Of a stretch of 64,000 nucleotides of DNA, positions 10,426 to 22,319 are shown piece by piece. The stretch comes from Mactra quadrangularis (lineage: Eukaryota; Mollusca; Bivalvia; Venerida; Mactridae), in NCBI GenBank assembly GCA_025267735.1, contig CM046306.1, positions 33,144,960 through 33,208,959 on the forward strand. Direction: 5' to 3'. Positions within the stretch are counted from its first letter, which is position 1; each line of letters starts with the position of its first letter. Both the position numbers and the translations under genes were made by a program. The notes below the pieces were generated by a model. That model ran no database searches and was not told where the DNA came from. It saw only the letters and a list, made by a program, of their open reading frames with translations.

Positions 10426-11015
10426 GTGAGTAGTATTTATTATGTAAATATGTCAATGTTTATTAATATTATGTCACCTGCTGTCTTTGAAATGAATGAA
10501 AATATTTTGTTTACATATTTTCAATAAATAAAAGCTGTGAGAGTTGTTTTGAACTTCAATAAATTTGCGAGTTTATGTGACGTGAGAAATGAGGCTCTAC
10601 ATGACCTACCTCTTTTCGCCAGTATATTTAAAAACAATGTTGTTCTTGGTAAATGAGTATGTAATACCTTATTTGGCTGTCGGAGTTACCAGACTTTATG
10701 GGATTAGCTAAAAACGGTTTCACAGCCAAACTTAAGTACAAATTCATGAACAGACTTAAGTTTTGAGGGGCCTGTATAGTAACTTAAAAGTAAGTTGGTG
10801 TCACTATATGTTTCATGTGCTGCCAATCTCCATAAACAGATATCCTGTAGAGCATTGTCGTACAGGCTCTCTAAGGTTCCCATGGAGGGTCACGTCGAGA
10901 TGGCCTTTATGTCGATCAATCAATGCGTAGCTTTCATCTAGACAAAACACTATCAATAACATTTTGATGTCGTAATTTCTATTTCTAGACTAAGGTTTGC
11001 AAACTAATTTAACAG

Positions 11016-11257
11016 CGATATTATTCACAAGCTGCGATTGGACGGCTCATTTCAAATTGCGTGACGTAGACGATGTAAACAAGTTATGTATCATAACAAT
11101 TTATTATGATGAGAAAAGGTCACCTGAACGTGACCCTCGTTTGAAAAAGGCCAGATCTAAATTAGCGAGTAGGCGAGCGGAAAATTTTAGATCAGGTTTT
11201 AATCAGATTGATGTGCTGCAAGTTGTACATAAAACAAACAAGACAGTTAAGATCTGA
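11016..11257 (+). CDS. candidate terminal exon, basic C-terminus
   Basis: An open frame follows the acceptor-like AATTTAACAG and runs about 80 codons to TGA. It contains DEKRSPERDPRLKK and a Lys/Arg-rich stretch that look coded rather than random, and CpG codons are more frequent than in flanking DNA. It would need a preceding exon ending in phase 1, which the exon at 10406 does not give. Domain not recognised; an untranslated or chance ORF is possible. Confidence 0.25.
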
Positions 11258-12348
11258 ATGTCTTCAAATCTTGATGTTGCAACAAAAAATAACTTTATAT
11301 TATTCATAAAACCTGAGCCAGGATGTATCAGATTGCTTCAGTTTTTAAAGCTGTTTTTATACCAAGGTAAAATGAAGAATACTTTTACAGTCTTGGTATA
11401 TTGTTACATTCTTCTATGTATCTACATATTTTTATCTTAGATCAGCCCATTGTCATAAAAGGAATATCATTTCCCCAAATGTGAATAGTTCACCTTAAAA
11501 TAATGGGATTCCTATGTTGGTCAAAAAATCATTGTAGAACTATTTCATGAATTTGTTGCAAGAGTTTTGAAAAACTATTTAAAGAGTCTATGGTATGAAA
11601 TGGAAGGTATACAGCCTCCTCCATCAAAAGATATCTCAGTATGGTCCAATATAGGGGATTAGCTGCTAGAAAAAAATTAGGGGTCACTGGAAGGAAGCAA
11701 AAGGAGCAATATGGTGTTAGAATTGCATAATTGTTAACTCTGAAAAGTTTTTTTTTCATAGCAAATCTAGAACATTTTACTGGTGGCATTATGGTCATAC
11801 ATGCGGGTTGGAGTGCATTAGCACTTTTATTTTTGGGTAAAACAATGCTCAAAAATGTGAATTGTGGGCTAAAATAAGAGGCAAAACTGTATTTTGGCTC
11901 AAATGTCTATTTCGGAAGCCAATAAGCCATGTAACACATGGTCAGTGGCCAAATTGCACTTCTATAACTTAAATATGTGTAGAGACAAACAAGAGTATCA
12001 TAAAATTGCTTCATGGACTCTATGGCAAGAAGGTCAATTTTGTCTATCTCAAAATTAGAAATGGGATAATAAAATTAATAGCCAATTTATGCTTTATATA
12101 ACAGAAAATAAAATGGCTTGTGCTGGTAATAGACTGACTACATGTCTGACAATAACCTGATAACCAACTGTCAATAGACTGGGTCAGTGTATTGCCAGGT
12201 CTGGTAACAGACTGATAATTGGCTGGCAAGGATCTGGAGTTTGTCTGGCAAGAATATGGCAATAAACTGTTAACACACTGACAATGTTGCCGTTTTCGTA
12301 AGGGAACCTTACACAGTGTTTCATCCAATGTCAATGTACATATATTTA
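11258..12348. other. nothing recognised
   Basis: Several short ORFs occur on both strands without domain, splice or repeat support. Confidence 0.4.
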
Positions 12349-12672
12349 CATTTATCTTACCTCGTACAGAATACTCGTTTTTCATTGACCGAGAGCGGTC
12401 ACGTGCTGACCATGTATTATCCCATATTAGGTCAGTAGATTCTAATATCCAGTCAGTAACAAAATTTATAACTGATAGCGCTGACGAAACCTTATTTTTC
12501 TACTCAGATGGGAGTACTCGGTAAGATAAATTCGTTACACAGTCAGTTACTGACCGGATACGGTGTGATACCGGGTCAGTGAATAAATATTGGGCTCGAG
12601 CTACGCTCTCACCCAATATTAATTTACTGACCCGGTATCACACCGTATCCGGTCAGTAACTGACTGTGTAAC
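12349..12672. mobile_element. compound foldback element
   Basis: 12534-12593 and 12612-12672 are near-perfect inverted arms (terminus GTTACACAGTCAGTTACTGA, then GGTGTGATACCGGG) around a loop of about 18 bp. Immediately to the left, ATTTATCTTACC near 12349 and GGTAAGATAAAT before 12533 form a second, weaker inverted pair, so the block looks like two nested foldbacks. No ORF of interest. Confidence 0.6.
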
Positions 12673-12889
12673 TAATAATATCAAGTAACAAATGAAAGTT
12701 TTTACATTATTTTATCTAATTATGTCATAATTAGGTTACATATGAAGATAGGTGTACCTTGATGTTTTTATGTTGTTGTTTTTTTGTTTTAAACAATGAT
12801 ACCATTCTTATATACATTTATAATGTTGAATATTTTAACTATACATCTGTTGTTTTCTGACATTGTTACATCTCTGTCATAGTTCACGT

Positions 12890-13011
12890 CACAGGGAATT
12901 GTCAAGTTACCTCCCTTTGATTTTTCAAACATACCTTAAATATACTTATATATATGTATATAAAAGGTATGTTTGAAAAATCAAAGGGAGGTAACTTGAC
13001 AATTCCCTGTG
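12890..13011. mobile_element. 122-bp foldback MITE, perfect 48-bp arms, 8-bp TSD
   Basis: The arms 12890-12937 and 12964-13011 are perfectly complementary over 48 bp. The terminus is CACAGGGAATTGTCAAG and the loop is a 26-bp AT stretch. The element is flanked by exact 8-bp duplications gttcacgt at 12882-12889 and 13012-13019. An 8-bp duplication with a CA-GGG terminus suggests hAT-type mobilisation. Perfect arms and duplications imply a recent insertion. Confidence 0.9.
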
Positions 13012-13019
13012 GTTCACGT

Positions 13020-13591
13020 AACATACACATCTCAATGAGTTTTTTATTGAGACTTGGCTTGTCATTTTGTTGTTCTACTTGTTCTATGGCTTGGCATTAG
13101 TTTTCAATTAAAGGGGAAAGGTAGTAGAGCTGTTTCTTGAGGTAAAATTGGGGAAGAAATGATTCTGGGTAAAACTAATTTTCTTCATTTCAATACTTTA
13201 TATTGCACTACATAGCATCCACTAATAGACTTCCTGAATAATATTTTCGACAGAATACTTTGAAAATTTCAGCAATTGAAGCAATATAATTCCTCTGCGT
13301 TTTTTTCATCATATACTTCAAAAATCAGCAAAAATAGAATACACAATGGTTTTACAGAGAATGGGAAAAATACACTCAGTGACCAAATTTCAGTCCCAAA
13401 TGGCTGGCAAAGGCCATCAGGAGCAATAACTTATTGGTCATAGTAAGCAGCTTGATTAATGCAGTTAGTAAAGTATATGACAAATACAAGCAAGAAGTTA
13501 TGTGTTTGAGCTTCAAAATGGTTACTAATTGTTCTTCCTTTTATATTTGTTGAGGTAAGTGTGGGACTAGAGTTGTTATCCTGTAGCATTT

Positions 13592-13595
<4 letters not shown>
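13020..13595. other. nothing recognised
   Basis: No ORF or repeat boundary that I can support. Confidence 0.4.
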
Positions 13596-13629
<34 letters not shown>

Positions 13630-14290
13630 GGCTTTATTTAATGAGGCTACACATTTGGATAAATCCAATCTTCCATGTGGACCTCTTATAAAACATCTAC
13701 AAGTTATTTACAATATTTACATGGTGAAAAACATATAATAAATTAACAAAATTAAAAGATAAGTAAAGTAGAACAAGCCTGAAATAAAAGAGTGAATATT
13801 AACAGTGGACAAAGACCATTTTTCATTTAGTGAGATTTCCATTTAAGGTATTGATTTTTGAATGATGTTTAACTTTTCGCGAGTCGAATATTAAGAGGAA
13901 TTTCGTTCCATATAACTGATCCTGAATATGTTAAGGATTTTCTGAAGAATTCAAGTTTAGGTTTTGGGATTTGCAATTGTTTATTAGAATTTGACCTTAA
14001 TTTAGAGTTGTTGCAAAAAACAAATTTACTATTTAAGTAACCAGGAGCATTGTTGTTTAGGGATTTGTAGACAAGAATTGCTTTTTTGTAGTCTACACGT
14101 CTGCAAATTTCATCCAATTTAGTTGTTTAGATAATTCCTCAGATGGTGCATCGAATGGCTGGTCTAGGATTATACGAGCAGCTCTCTTTTGAAATTTTAG
14201 AATTGCATTGGATAAGTCCATATTGCATGATCCCCATATAGTACAGCAGTAATCAATATGAGGAAGGATGTAAGCATTTAGGGCAAAGCA
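13596..14290 (-). pseudogene. LINE 3' end with reverse-transcriptase C-terminus, frameshifted
   Basis: On the minus strand, translation from about 14285 gives NAYILPHIDYCCTIWG and then FQKRAARIILDQPFD, the conserved thumb/C-terminal region of jockey/CR1-type non-LTR reverse transcriptases. The frame breaks near 14105. The next frame (14117-13869) continues KKAILVYKSLNN and SLTYSGSVIWNEIPLNIR, the usual end of ORF2. A (TTA)n tail closes the element at 13596. It is 5' truncated, lacking the catalytic YADD region. A matching 3' end occurs at 54743-54800. Confidence 0.75.
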
Positions 14291-14445
14291 TTAAGGATGG
14301 GCGAATTGAAAGAACGGACCAAACTAGCTCTCAGTTGGTGAAATAGCAGACAATCATGTGAGTTTTGAAGATTTTTAAGCCCTACATGCTTAAGAATGAG
14401 TTCCTAACATGTAAATGATTTTAATGATGTTTTATGTCACAAACG

Positions 14446-14731
14446 AACCCGGGTCGATAGCGCAGGTGGTTGCACGCCGGGATTTGGAATCTCATGCCCT
14501 AGGGGGTGCGGGTTTGAATCCCACCCAGGGAGGTTATACCCTTCCATGGAAATTTGACAATAATGTCGATTTTTCCTCAATTGATTAGATCATATGGAGA
14601 AGTTTCCGGCCTTGTGGAAGGGTAGGTGAGTACTGGTTATAGACATGGGTCCAGGGAAGCTATGTTAGGTGTGCTGGAAGACATAAAATGACCTAAATTG
14701 TGTTGACAGGGCGTTAAATCTAGTAAAACAA
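14446..14731 (+). mobile_element. SINE family S1, full length, 12-bp TSD
   Basis: A tRNA-like head has an A-box-like GATAGCGCAGGTGG and a B-box GGTTTGAATCC. The conserved body includes AATGTCGAT, TATGGAGAAGTTTCCGGC, GTGAGTACTGGTTATAGAC and a final GTTGACA-GGCGTTAAAT. Flanking atgtcacaaacg at 14434-14445 and 14732-14743 is an exact target duplication, so it was mobilised by LINE machinery. Confidence 0.85.
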
Positions 14732-15097
14732 ATGTCACAAACGCTTGATTTAATAAGAAATAGATTGTTTCTCAATCGAGACCATCAATATTGATGGTCT
14801 CGATAGCGGAACTATACTGTATATGTATGACATTTTCTATTGAAATCTCCTAAGTTGCTTATTTTCCTTGTAGGGTGATATATTTCCTTATTACTCAATG
14901 TCTTGTTTCTATTTAATTAGTTTGGATGCAGTAATAGATATTTTTATGGTCACAAGCTGTCAGCATGAAACAATGAAAGAGTCCCCCCTCAAAAAAAAAC
15001 AAACACCAAATATTCAATAAGGAGGCAGATTAGTGTACATTTTGTATATACAAATACAAATAAGGTTATTTAGATATAGGACACCTGCAATATATAT

Positions 15098-15173
15098 TGC
15101 GGGTTTAGCAAAGAACAGTAGTAACTCGCTCAACTCTTGTATTGAGTTATGACAGTTTTTTGCTAAACCTGCA
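15098..15173. mobile_element. 76-bp hairpin MITE (family H76), copy 1, TSD atat
   Basis: Terminus TGCGGGTTTAGCAAA and its inverse TTTGCTAAACCTGCA, with complementary TAACTC/GAGTTA blocks nearer the centre. It is 76 bp long and flanked by atat at 15094-15097 and 15174-15177. Confidence 0.75.
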
Positions 15174-16252
15174 ATATTTATACATGTATATATTTATTAT
15201 TAGCCTTCAAAGATTGTTAAGTCAGCCACTGTTCTATCTCATACTGGTTGTGTATGAGAGAGAAACACCGAAGTCCATTTATTTTCTGCGTAACTGTGTC
15301 AGTATTAAAATTTTTTGGCTCATTCTTCAATGCATAAATGAATAAATCTTCCATTCAGCTTCATTGTAATTTTACTTTGCTTTAATTGTTAAGAAAATAA
15401 TGAAAACGTTAAGATTTGCCTTACAGCACTTAGATTTTTATCTCTTTTAAGTTTTCTATTGTTAATTGTAATTTTGTTAAGATTTTAAAATGATTCAAGA
15501 ATTAGGTTGTACCTTCCTTGAGGCAATTCATGCATAATATTCTGTTTGAACTGATAAAAGTTCTAAGTACATAAAACCCTCTGTTGGATTTGTTTTGAAG
15601 TTTCCTACAGTTGGGATTAAATCTTGATTTTCAGGGAGTTTAGCAACCTTAATGCAAAGGCTTTACAAAGACCTTGATGAGCTTGATTTCTCATGCTGTT
15701 GTTTGACTGTAGTTAATTTTGCAGCTTAGTATTCAAGCATTAAAGACAAAGGGAAGATTCCTCTGTGAGTAAAGAGAAGAGCACTCTTGTCTATCTCTAA
15801 GATTATAGAAGAATTATCTCCCTTTTAAATCTTAGAAAACTTATTGGTTTGTCTTGATAATGGGGGTATATTTTTGGCATGATTTTGACTGGCGAAAAGT
15901 ATTCAAGTTGAAACACAATGTATAAAGTTGCTTGCTTTTATCAAAATCCACTTGCATTTTGGAGAATGGAATCTTAAATTTGAGCTCTGATAACAATATT
16001 GTACCATTATCTGTGTCATTCTACTGTCCACTAAGTGGTCAACAGATAAACTAACCAATTGTTCTAGTTGATCAAAATTATCTATCGTTTAACTAAGTTA
16101 CATTACAGTAAACATAAGTCTAATTTCTATAAAAGCTACAATTCCAATGTTTCTTCTGATCTAACTGTCTTGCAGGTAACCAGACCATAACATGATCACT
16201 TGTTGATCAGGCATGGTCTCATTGACCCACACTGTAACCAGCTATCAATGGT
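15174..16252. other. nothing recognised
   Basis: AT-rich spacer. The ORF at 15142-15345 starts inside the hairpin and has no support. Confidence 0.4.
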
Positions 16253-16414
16253 ACAGTCAGATCTCGATACAATGTCATCCGTTACAACGACAATATTTTA
16301 TGGGAACCAATACCAACATTTACATGGTCGGAAGAATTCATTACACTGACATATGCGATATAACGACATATTTCTTGGAAATGAACGATGTTGTTGTATC
16401 GAGATCTGACTGTA
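16253..16414. mobile_element. pogo/Tigger-like MITE
   Basis: 162 bp with inverted termini TACAGTCAGATCTCGATACA and TGTATCGAGATCTGACTGTA, bounded by TA. The CAGTCAGATCTCGATA-type terminus is typical of pogo/Tigger elements. Confidence 0.7.
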
Positions 16415-17305
16415 CTGTAATATCATTGATACAGGAGTCTTATTTCACTACAGATAGTCATTGTATAGATATCAAATTATTTATTTCTGTATAATAAATG
16501 ATATATTAGTTACCATGGTTATTTATACACAAGTCTCTAGCATAGAATCAGTCATATGATATAGTGACTTCTTACCTGGTAAAATGTATGTTATTTATTG
16601 TTGTTGAAACTTGTTGTTTCGTCAGTATTCTTACAGTAAAACCTCTCTTTTAAGGCAGGCATATAAACCTTTCTAAAGAGAGGGTTTTTTTCAGTAAGAA
16701 GGGTTACTTTCCTATGCAGGGTCAATATTGTGGGAAAATAAACAGACTAGGGTAAAAAGCTCTGAGACACATTGTTTAGACATTGCTACTTTTTTTGAAA
16801 GTTATATTTGGGAGATGCATGGGTAAAAGTCTTCAGGATTTTTTTTTTAAGTTCAGGTATTTTGGGTACTGTTCTTTTTTTTTATAAGGTTCATTTCCTA
16901 TGTAAAACAATTGCTGAAATCCTGAAAATTGGGGATTTCAGGGTTTTGGAAATTTTGAACTTTTGCCCATGAGTATGGCTGTTGTTAGAAGGTGGTCATA
17001 GTAACTTTAAAACATGGCTGTTGTTTGAACACAGCTATTGTTAGCCAAGATGGCAACTGTATTGAGATTGTTGTTGTTTATACATGGCTAAAGTTGGGAG
17101 GTGTCCATCTAGTAAGGTGAGGATATGACAATGTCTCTATGAATAAAGTAGTTATTGTAAGTAATAGTAATTATGATGATTGATAATTGGTAATTTATAC
17201 CTGACCCAAATGTTAGCCACTTCTGTCCATTGCAATGCTTTTACTGAAACTGCGAGAAGAGATATAAAAAAGAAACCTTTACAGAACAAGATCAAGAAAT
17301 ATTTA
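16415..17305. repeat. spacer with a short Tigger-like hairpin at 16637-16688
   Basis: ACAGTAAAACCTCTCTTTTA and, 40 bp on, TAAAGAGAGGGTTT form a short hairpin whose left side matches the termini at 31577 and 57460. Beyond this I see only AT-rich sequence. Confidence 0.4.
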
Positions 17306-17531
17306 GTTACTAATTTATTTTAGCTTGATTGTGAAACAAGTTCTTTCAACTTAGATTAATCACTTTCGAGTCCTCTTCCTGGTCCCCAAGTACTGAGCTA
17401 GCAGCATAAAGTTTCTTGCTCAAGGAAACATGGGTATTGGAATTGATAAATGGGAATCTAACCAACGCGTAGCTGGTGATCCAATGATTACTAGACCAGT
17501 GTCGTAACCACTCGGCCACACCAGCTCCTTA
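17306..17531 (-). mobile_element. SINE family S4, antisense, 13-bp TSD
   Basis: The head at the right end reads, on the minus strand, GGCCGAGTGGTTACGACACT, a Ser/Leu-tRNA-like D-arm, followed by CTAGTAATCATTGGATCA. The tail matches the copy at 62002-62223 (CTTGAGCAAGAAACTTTATG, ACTCGAAAGTGAT). Exact duplications caagaaatattta at 17293-17305 and 17532-17544. Confidence 0.85.
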
Positions 17532-17544
17532 CAAGAAATATTTA

Positions 17545-18177
17545 ATAGACACCACAAAAGTGTATCCAGATATATTGATTAGGTATGTCCAAAATTTTCT
17601 ATTAATTTCTTTTTAGGTACATGTAATAATACCAAAGTGAAAACGTTTTGAACAATTTCTACACATATCACATTGATCAAAGACAGAAAAGATCTCCTTT
17701 TCTCTCCCTCTACTGGATACACCTTTGCTTTCTTTAACATAATACAATGAATATACAAATTTGAAATATTAAAAATTCAAGTAAAATATATTGTTTGTTG
17801 AGAAAAAATGTATGATTATATTTTTTTACAAGTGTTGATCTTATCTGAATTTTAAGACTTATCTATTTTTAACAAAATCATTATACAAAATCTATGTTGC
17901 ACACAGTGCCTCGGTACAATGTGTTTAAAAGGGCGTGTCCTAACACTAGGTATTGATAAGCTACGTTGATAAATGAATATTTCACCTTTGGTAGTAAGTT
18001 TGGATCAATACAAAGTTTTCAAGGATTTTTATATCGAAATATTACAAGTGTTTGAAATGATTAGATAACGACATATTATGTAGACTTCATTTATAAACAT
18101 GAGGTGATTTCATTGTGTAAATAAACCCTGTGTTTGGATTTTAAAAAATCTGTGAATATTAATTTTGGATTTTCAAA
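17545..18177. other. spacer, possibly 5' UTR or promoter at its right end
   Basis: Nothing definite; the right end precedes an ATG with a strong donor at 18178. Confidence 0.3.
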
Positions 18178-18182
18178 ATGCA
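18178..18182 (+). other. candidate 5' exon end with donor GTAAGT
   Basis: TTTTCAAAATGCA is followed by the consensus donor GTAAGT at 18183. It could be the end of a leader exon of the gene at 26902. Joined to the acceptor at 26889, its ATG would give only a 4-codon uORF before the main ATG. No transcript evidence is available here. Confidence 0.2.
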
Positions 18183-18190
18183 GTAAGTTA

Positions 18191-18271
18191 TATATGATTT
18201 TATTCTTGGTGTTTTTTTTTGTGTATTACAATATGATTTTATTCTTGGTGTTTCTTTTTGTGTATTACAAT
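18191..18271. repeat. 40-bp tandem duplication
   Basis: Two near-identical copies of a 40-bp unit that includes GATTTTATTCTTGGTGTTT and GTGTATTACAATA. Confidence 0.85.
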
Positions 18272-18687
18272 ATTATACAATATTCTTGCCTGTAACAGTT
18301 GCATTTAGAGTTTTATGTTGATTTCTCTCTTCAAGCCACACCTTACACAGGCAAACTTTAAGCCAAATTGTAACGAAAAATAAATCACTGGCATTACAGT
18401 CAGTATTATAGCAAATGATTGATTTATTAAGGTTTCATTTACTATTGCTATAATAGATATCTTACAGTTTGTTATTGCAGACTTTTCAAGTCTGAGATCA
18501 ATGTAGACTATACATTGAAGTCTTTATACAGGTTAATTAAAACTTACTGTTAGGTAAGCTTGTATACCAGGCAAGGTCATAGCTTTGGTAATAGTGATTG
18601 ATGATAGCGCTTTCCATTGATTGAGATGCATTGCCTTAATTTCTATAATATTTCTGCTTTTATAAAATAAAATGGCATAGATGTGTA

Positions 18688-18844
18688 TTGTCCAGTTCTT
18701 TCTCAACTAGCAAAGTTTGAATAATTTCATTGTGACTGAACGCATGCTATCTAAATTTAATGATTGTTATACAGCAAACATTTTAACATAAGAAGTCACC
18801 GTGAAATTATTCATGTTTTGACCATTGAGAAAAATAGAACTGTA
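18688..18844. mobile_element. MITE family M150, copy 1
   Basis: Inverted ends: AGTTCTTTCTCAACTAGC, then TGAATAATTTCATTGTGAC on the left; TCACCGTGAAATTATTCA, then GAGAAAAATAGAACT on the right. Related to 22170-22319 and to the left-end fragment at 56244. Confidence 0.65.
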
Positions 18845-18965
18845 ACCAAATAAAAAATCCATGCACTGGCATTGGATAAATTGATTGGATATTTTTAATG
18901 TTCATAACTCCCTGAAACGTTATGTTGGTTGGACAACCCTCCCCCCATTGAAACTAATACACGAT

Positions 18966-19328
18966 CTGTGGGCGGATCTAGCGGGGGGGGGGGGGGGTCA
19001 GGGGGGTCTGGACCCCCCAATGAATTTGGAAAATGTACATGTCCATTAGTGTACTTCTTGCTTGTAAGTCATTTTTAAGTAGTATGAAGCAATTTTCTGG
19101 GTGCTTAACATAGATTTAATGGTTATGTAGTTTTTATTATCAATATGTTGCATTTTTTTTCTGCAAAATGTGTATAATGTGGTTGAGGTTCGAAGTTCGG
19201 ACCCCCCTTGAAAAGTTCAGATCCCTCCTTGAAAAGTTCGGACCCCCCCCCCCCCCCTAGAAAAGTTCAGACCCCCCTAGAAAAGTTCGGACCCCCCCCC
19301 CTAGAAAAAAATTCTGGAACCGCCCCTG
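18966..19328. mobile_element. C/G-tract MITE, copy 1
   Basis: Left end CTGTGGGCGGATCTAGC followed by a G-tract; right end with repeated TAGAAAAGTTC-GACCCCCC units, C-tracts and ACCGCCCCTG. The interior (AAGTCATTTTTAAGTAG, AACATAGATTTAATGGTTA) matches the other four copies. The right end carries extra tandem copies of the C-tract motif. No target duplication readable. Confidence 0.75.
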
Positions 19329-19939
19329 CAATATGTCCCCTCTTTACTCTATGATAATAACAATACATTATCAAATTGATTGAATGATTGAAACTGCATG
19401 AGTTGTGTGTAGAAATAGTCTACTTTATGTAAACAATGTGAGTCTATAATGTAATCTTTTAATTGTGTACAAGACAGGTGTCAGGTTATAGGTGTAAAAC
19501 TGTCAGGGTATTTTAATTTGTAAATTCTTCATTTTTGTATGATAATTTTTATGTAATACTCATATATTTTATGAAATTTCAATATAATACTCATATTTCA
19601 AGGGTACATTGTGTATAGAATCATGTAGTGAGAGAGTAGAACTTCATAAGAAGGTAACTCAACTTTTTCATTCTAAATTCAAATTGATATTTTGCTCATG
19701 AATTTTTATCTAATTTTGAGGTTTGATGTGGTCTTGAGTTATGTGGTCTTTGTTGGAAGTAAAGACTTTTTGTACTCTATTTTTATACCATCTTTAAAAG
19801 GTTAATATTGTTAAGTCAGTTTAAATGAGTTTAATTTTGTAGCTGGCTGTTTTACATAAGATATTTTGTCATTTTGTCAAATTTGTGTTTGAAGAATTTT
19901 TACCCAAGGAAAAGAAGTCATTACATCGTATATTGATGA
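19329..19939. other. nothing recognised
   Basis: AT-rich spacer. Confidence 0.4.
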
Positions 19940-20018
19940 TTCAGGGTAAATCTAAAGTGGTACACTATTAAAAATAAAAGTTGTACAATAGTGTACGCAC
20001 TTTAGATTTACCACTGAA
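19940..20018. repeat. imperfect hairpin, ~31-bp arms
   Basis: GGTAAATCTAAAGTGG-TACACTATT and AATAGTGTACGCACTTTAGA-TTTACC are inverted around a 16-bp loop. Probably a small foldback element. Confidence 0.7.
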
Positions 20019-20029
20019 CAAGCAATTTT

Positions 20030-20195
20030 GCAAGGGGAGATTATTATTAATAATGAATTATTATTGCAAGGGAGATAACCACTGTAGAAAAATAAATGAT
20101 TGCAAAGGGAGATAATAGGCATTGAAAAGTGATTTTCAAAGAGAGATGAAGAAGAGTTTCAAAATAGAATCTACATATATTGCAAAGGGAGACAA
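20030..20195 (+). repeat. spaced repeats of CAA(A/G)GGGAGATAA
   Basis: Five occurrences of GCAA-GGGAGA-AA or close variants start at about 20030, 20066, 20102, 20136 and 20182, at roughly 36-bp spacing (last gap 46). They look like a decayed tandem array. Confidence 0.5.
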
Positions 20196-22169
20196 TTGTC
20201 AATGACTTATAATTGAAAATTTCCAGATATATTTACAATTGTGATGAAAAGCACCATTAATTATCACATAACTATAGAAATTGAATGTCAAGTTATGTCA
20301 ATTGATGTTGGCTAAGATGTCATTCAACATTGTCAAGTGACTTCTGGTTCCTAGTGTTGATAATTTAATTGATAAAATTAAAGTTTTTATGACCAGTGAG
20401 GTTAAGTTATTGTAAATAAGATGGACTGTTTATATATTGTTGATTTATTACTTTATTCTCCACCATCAATAACCTTGTCAGTATGATGGCCTCTTGATAA
20501 CAAGGACTTAGTGATGACTTTCTGATGGATAAAAGGAAATAATAGTTTGGTATGTGCTTGATAAATCAAAGTATTAACACTACCGTCTGCTACTTGACTT
20601 TTTTGTCATTTGATTGAGTGGTATAAGTACTATTGATGGTTTTCACTATTGAAGAGTTTTACTACAAGCTGAATTGTTTCAATACTTTGATGGATGACTA
20701 TTTTATGATATAGAAATCTTAGCTAGGCCGATTGTTTCAGCTTATAAATACTACAGTCTGAAGAAATGGGTTTTAAAGTTGTTTTTTCTCAGCTTATTAT
20801 GAAATACTACTTGGATTGATTGCTTGAGCTGAGGTTTAAGAATGTTTTCCCATTAACTTACTTAAGTTCTTGGTAATGCTGATATTTTGTTTTGTTTTGT
20901 TTGAAATCAAGATGTAGAAACAGTGCTATGATCTTTTATATTTTCTGTTTGCAAGGCTCTTGGTCACTGTATCAAAATTGGTTACCGGGATTCAACCCTA
21001 AAAGATACCAAGGATTAAAAAAAAACTTGGGAGGAATCCCAATGATTCTTGGCTAGCGATTATGTCCCTAAAAATTGCCATGAATTGCCTACTACAATTA
21101 GTGACTGCAAATCTGCATTATAAATGATGGAGGAATCGTAAACGTTAAGGAGGAAGCCCTGACTAGACTTAGGTGTAACTGACTAGCCAGACTAGGAGTA
21201 ACTGACTAGCTTGACTAGGAGTAACTTTGGGGTACCTGTGGCATTGGAGTCTGCTAAAGTAAATTCTGACTAATAATGAAGTATTATGTAATTATCAAGA
21301 AAATGTCAAAAATGTCACACAATCGATCATTATTATATTGTTATGCTCATTTGTCACTAGGTATTCGTTTTTACTTTCCTTTTACTTAAAAACATAACAA
21401 ATCAAATACAAAAATTTCAATCCATTCAATGCCAACAGTGTTTTTTAAAACAGGTTGGACTGTAACAAAAATATGTCCTAAATGTGTTAATTGTTTGGTG
21501 TGGTATGGTCAGCTGATAATCGGCTTAAGAGGTTAAATATTGTCCAGATTAAAAATAACAAGTTGTATCCTCTCAATAATTGGGTCAGTAAATTAATCCC
21601 CCCCCACCTGATCTTTCCACCCGCCTTTGTTGTATTTTTGTGATCTTTTCATCTTTATTTGGTATAATAATACCTTGACTGATCTTTCCTAATTTGTCAT
21701 TGTAGTTGTTTTAAACTAATGTTGTCCCGTACAAGCCTTCAGGGAATCATTACTTCATTGTTCTTAAGCTTATACATTTTACTGACACATTTTTTGTCTT
21801 TTTTGTGAAAGCTACACTTATAAACATCATTCTAGCTTTGTTGTTATTAATGATAAATGTTTAATTGTGCATTACTAATTAACATTTTTATTTTTACACT
21901 TGTTTACTTATAGGGAATATGCTATCTCCTTTTTACTGTCAATATGGACAAGTTTGAAGTAGGAAGTTGATCTTGTGTATTTTGGATCTGTTCTATTCTA
22001 TTCTATATGTTTGGATAATAATGTTCTGTGAAACAGATATTTAATTGCAACTTGTTAATATCAACTAGTGTATGTTCAGTTCAGTTCCATACAGTTCTGT
22101 TCTGCTTTGTTCCTATTAAAGATAAAACGTTTTTGAATTCTTTGGTAAAACAGTTTGCAATGTGCAATG
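20196..22169. other. nothing recognised
   Basis: Long AT-rich stretch, with short local repeats such as ACTAGGAGTAACT near 21190. No gene signal. Confidence 0.4.
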
Positions 22170-22319
22170 GTATTGTTCGTTTTTTCTCAACTGTCAAAAC
22201 ATGAATTATTTCATGGTGACTTCGTGCTCTTTGTTTAACACTCGTGATATTGAGATTGTGTGTAATCATTCACTGTGAAATTATTCAAACTTTGACAGTT
22301 TAGAAAAAACGAACAGTAC
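22170..22319. mobile_element. MITE family M150, copy 2
   Basis: Termini GTATTGTTCGTTTTTTCTCA and TAGAAAAAACGAACAGTAC are inverted. Inner blocks CATGAATTATTTCATGGTGAC and CACTGTGAAATTATTCAA pair. The 62-codon minus-strand ORF here is only the reverse reading of the element. Confidence 0.7.
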
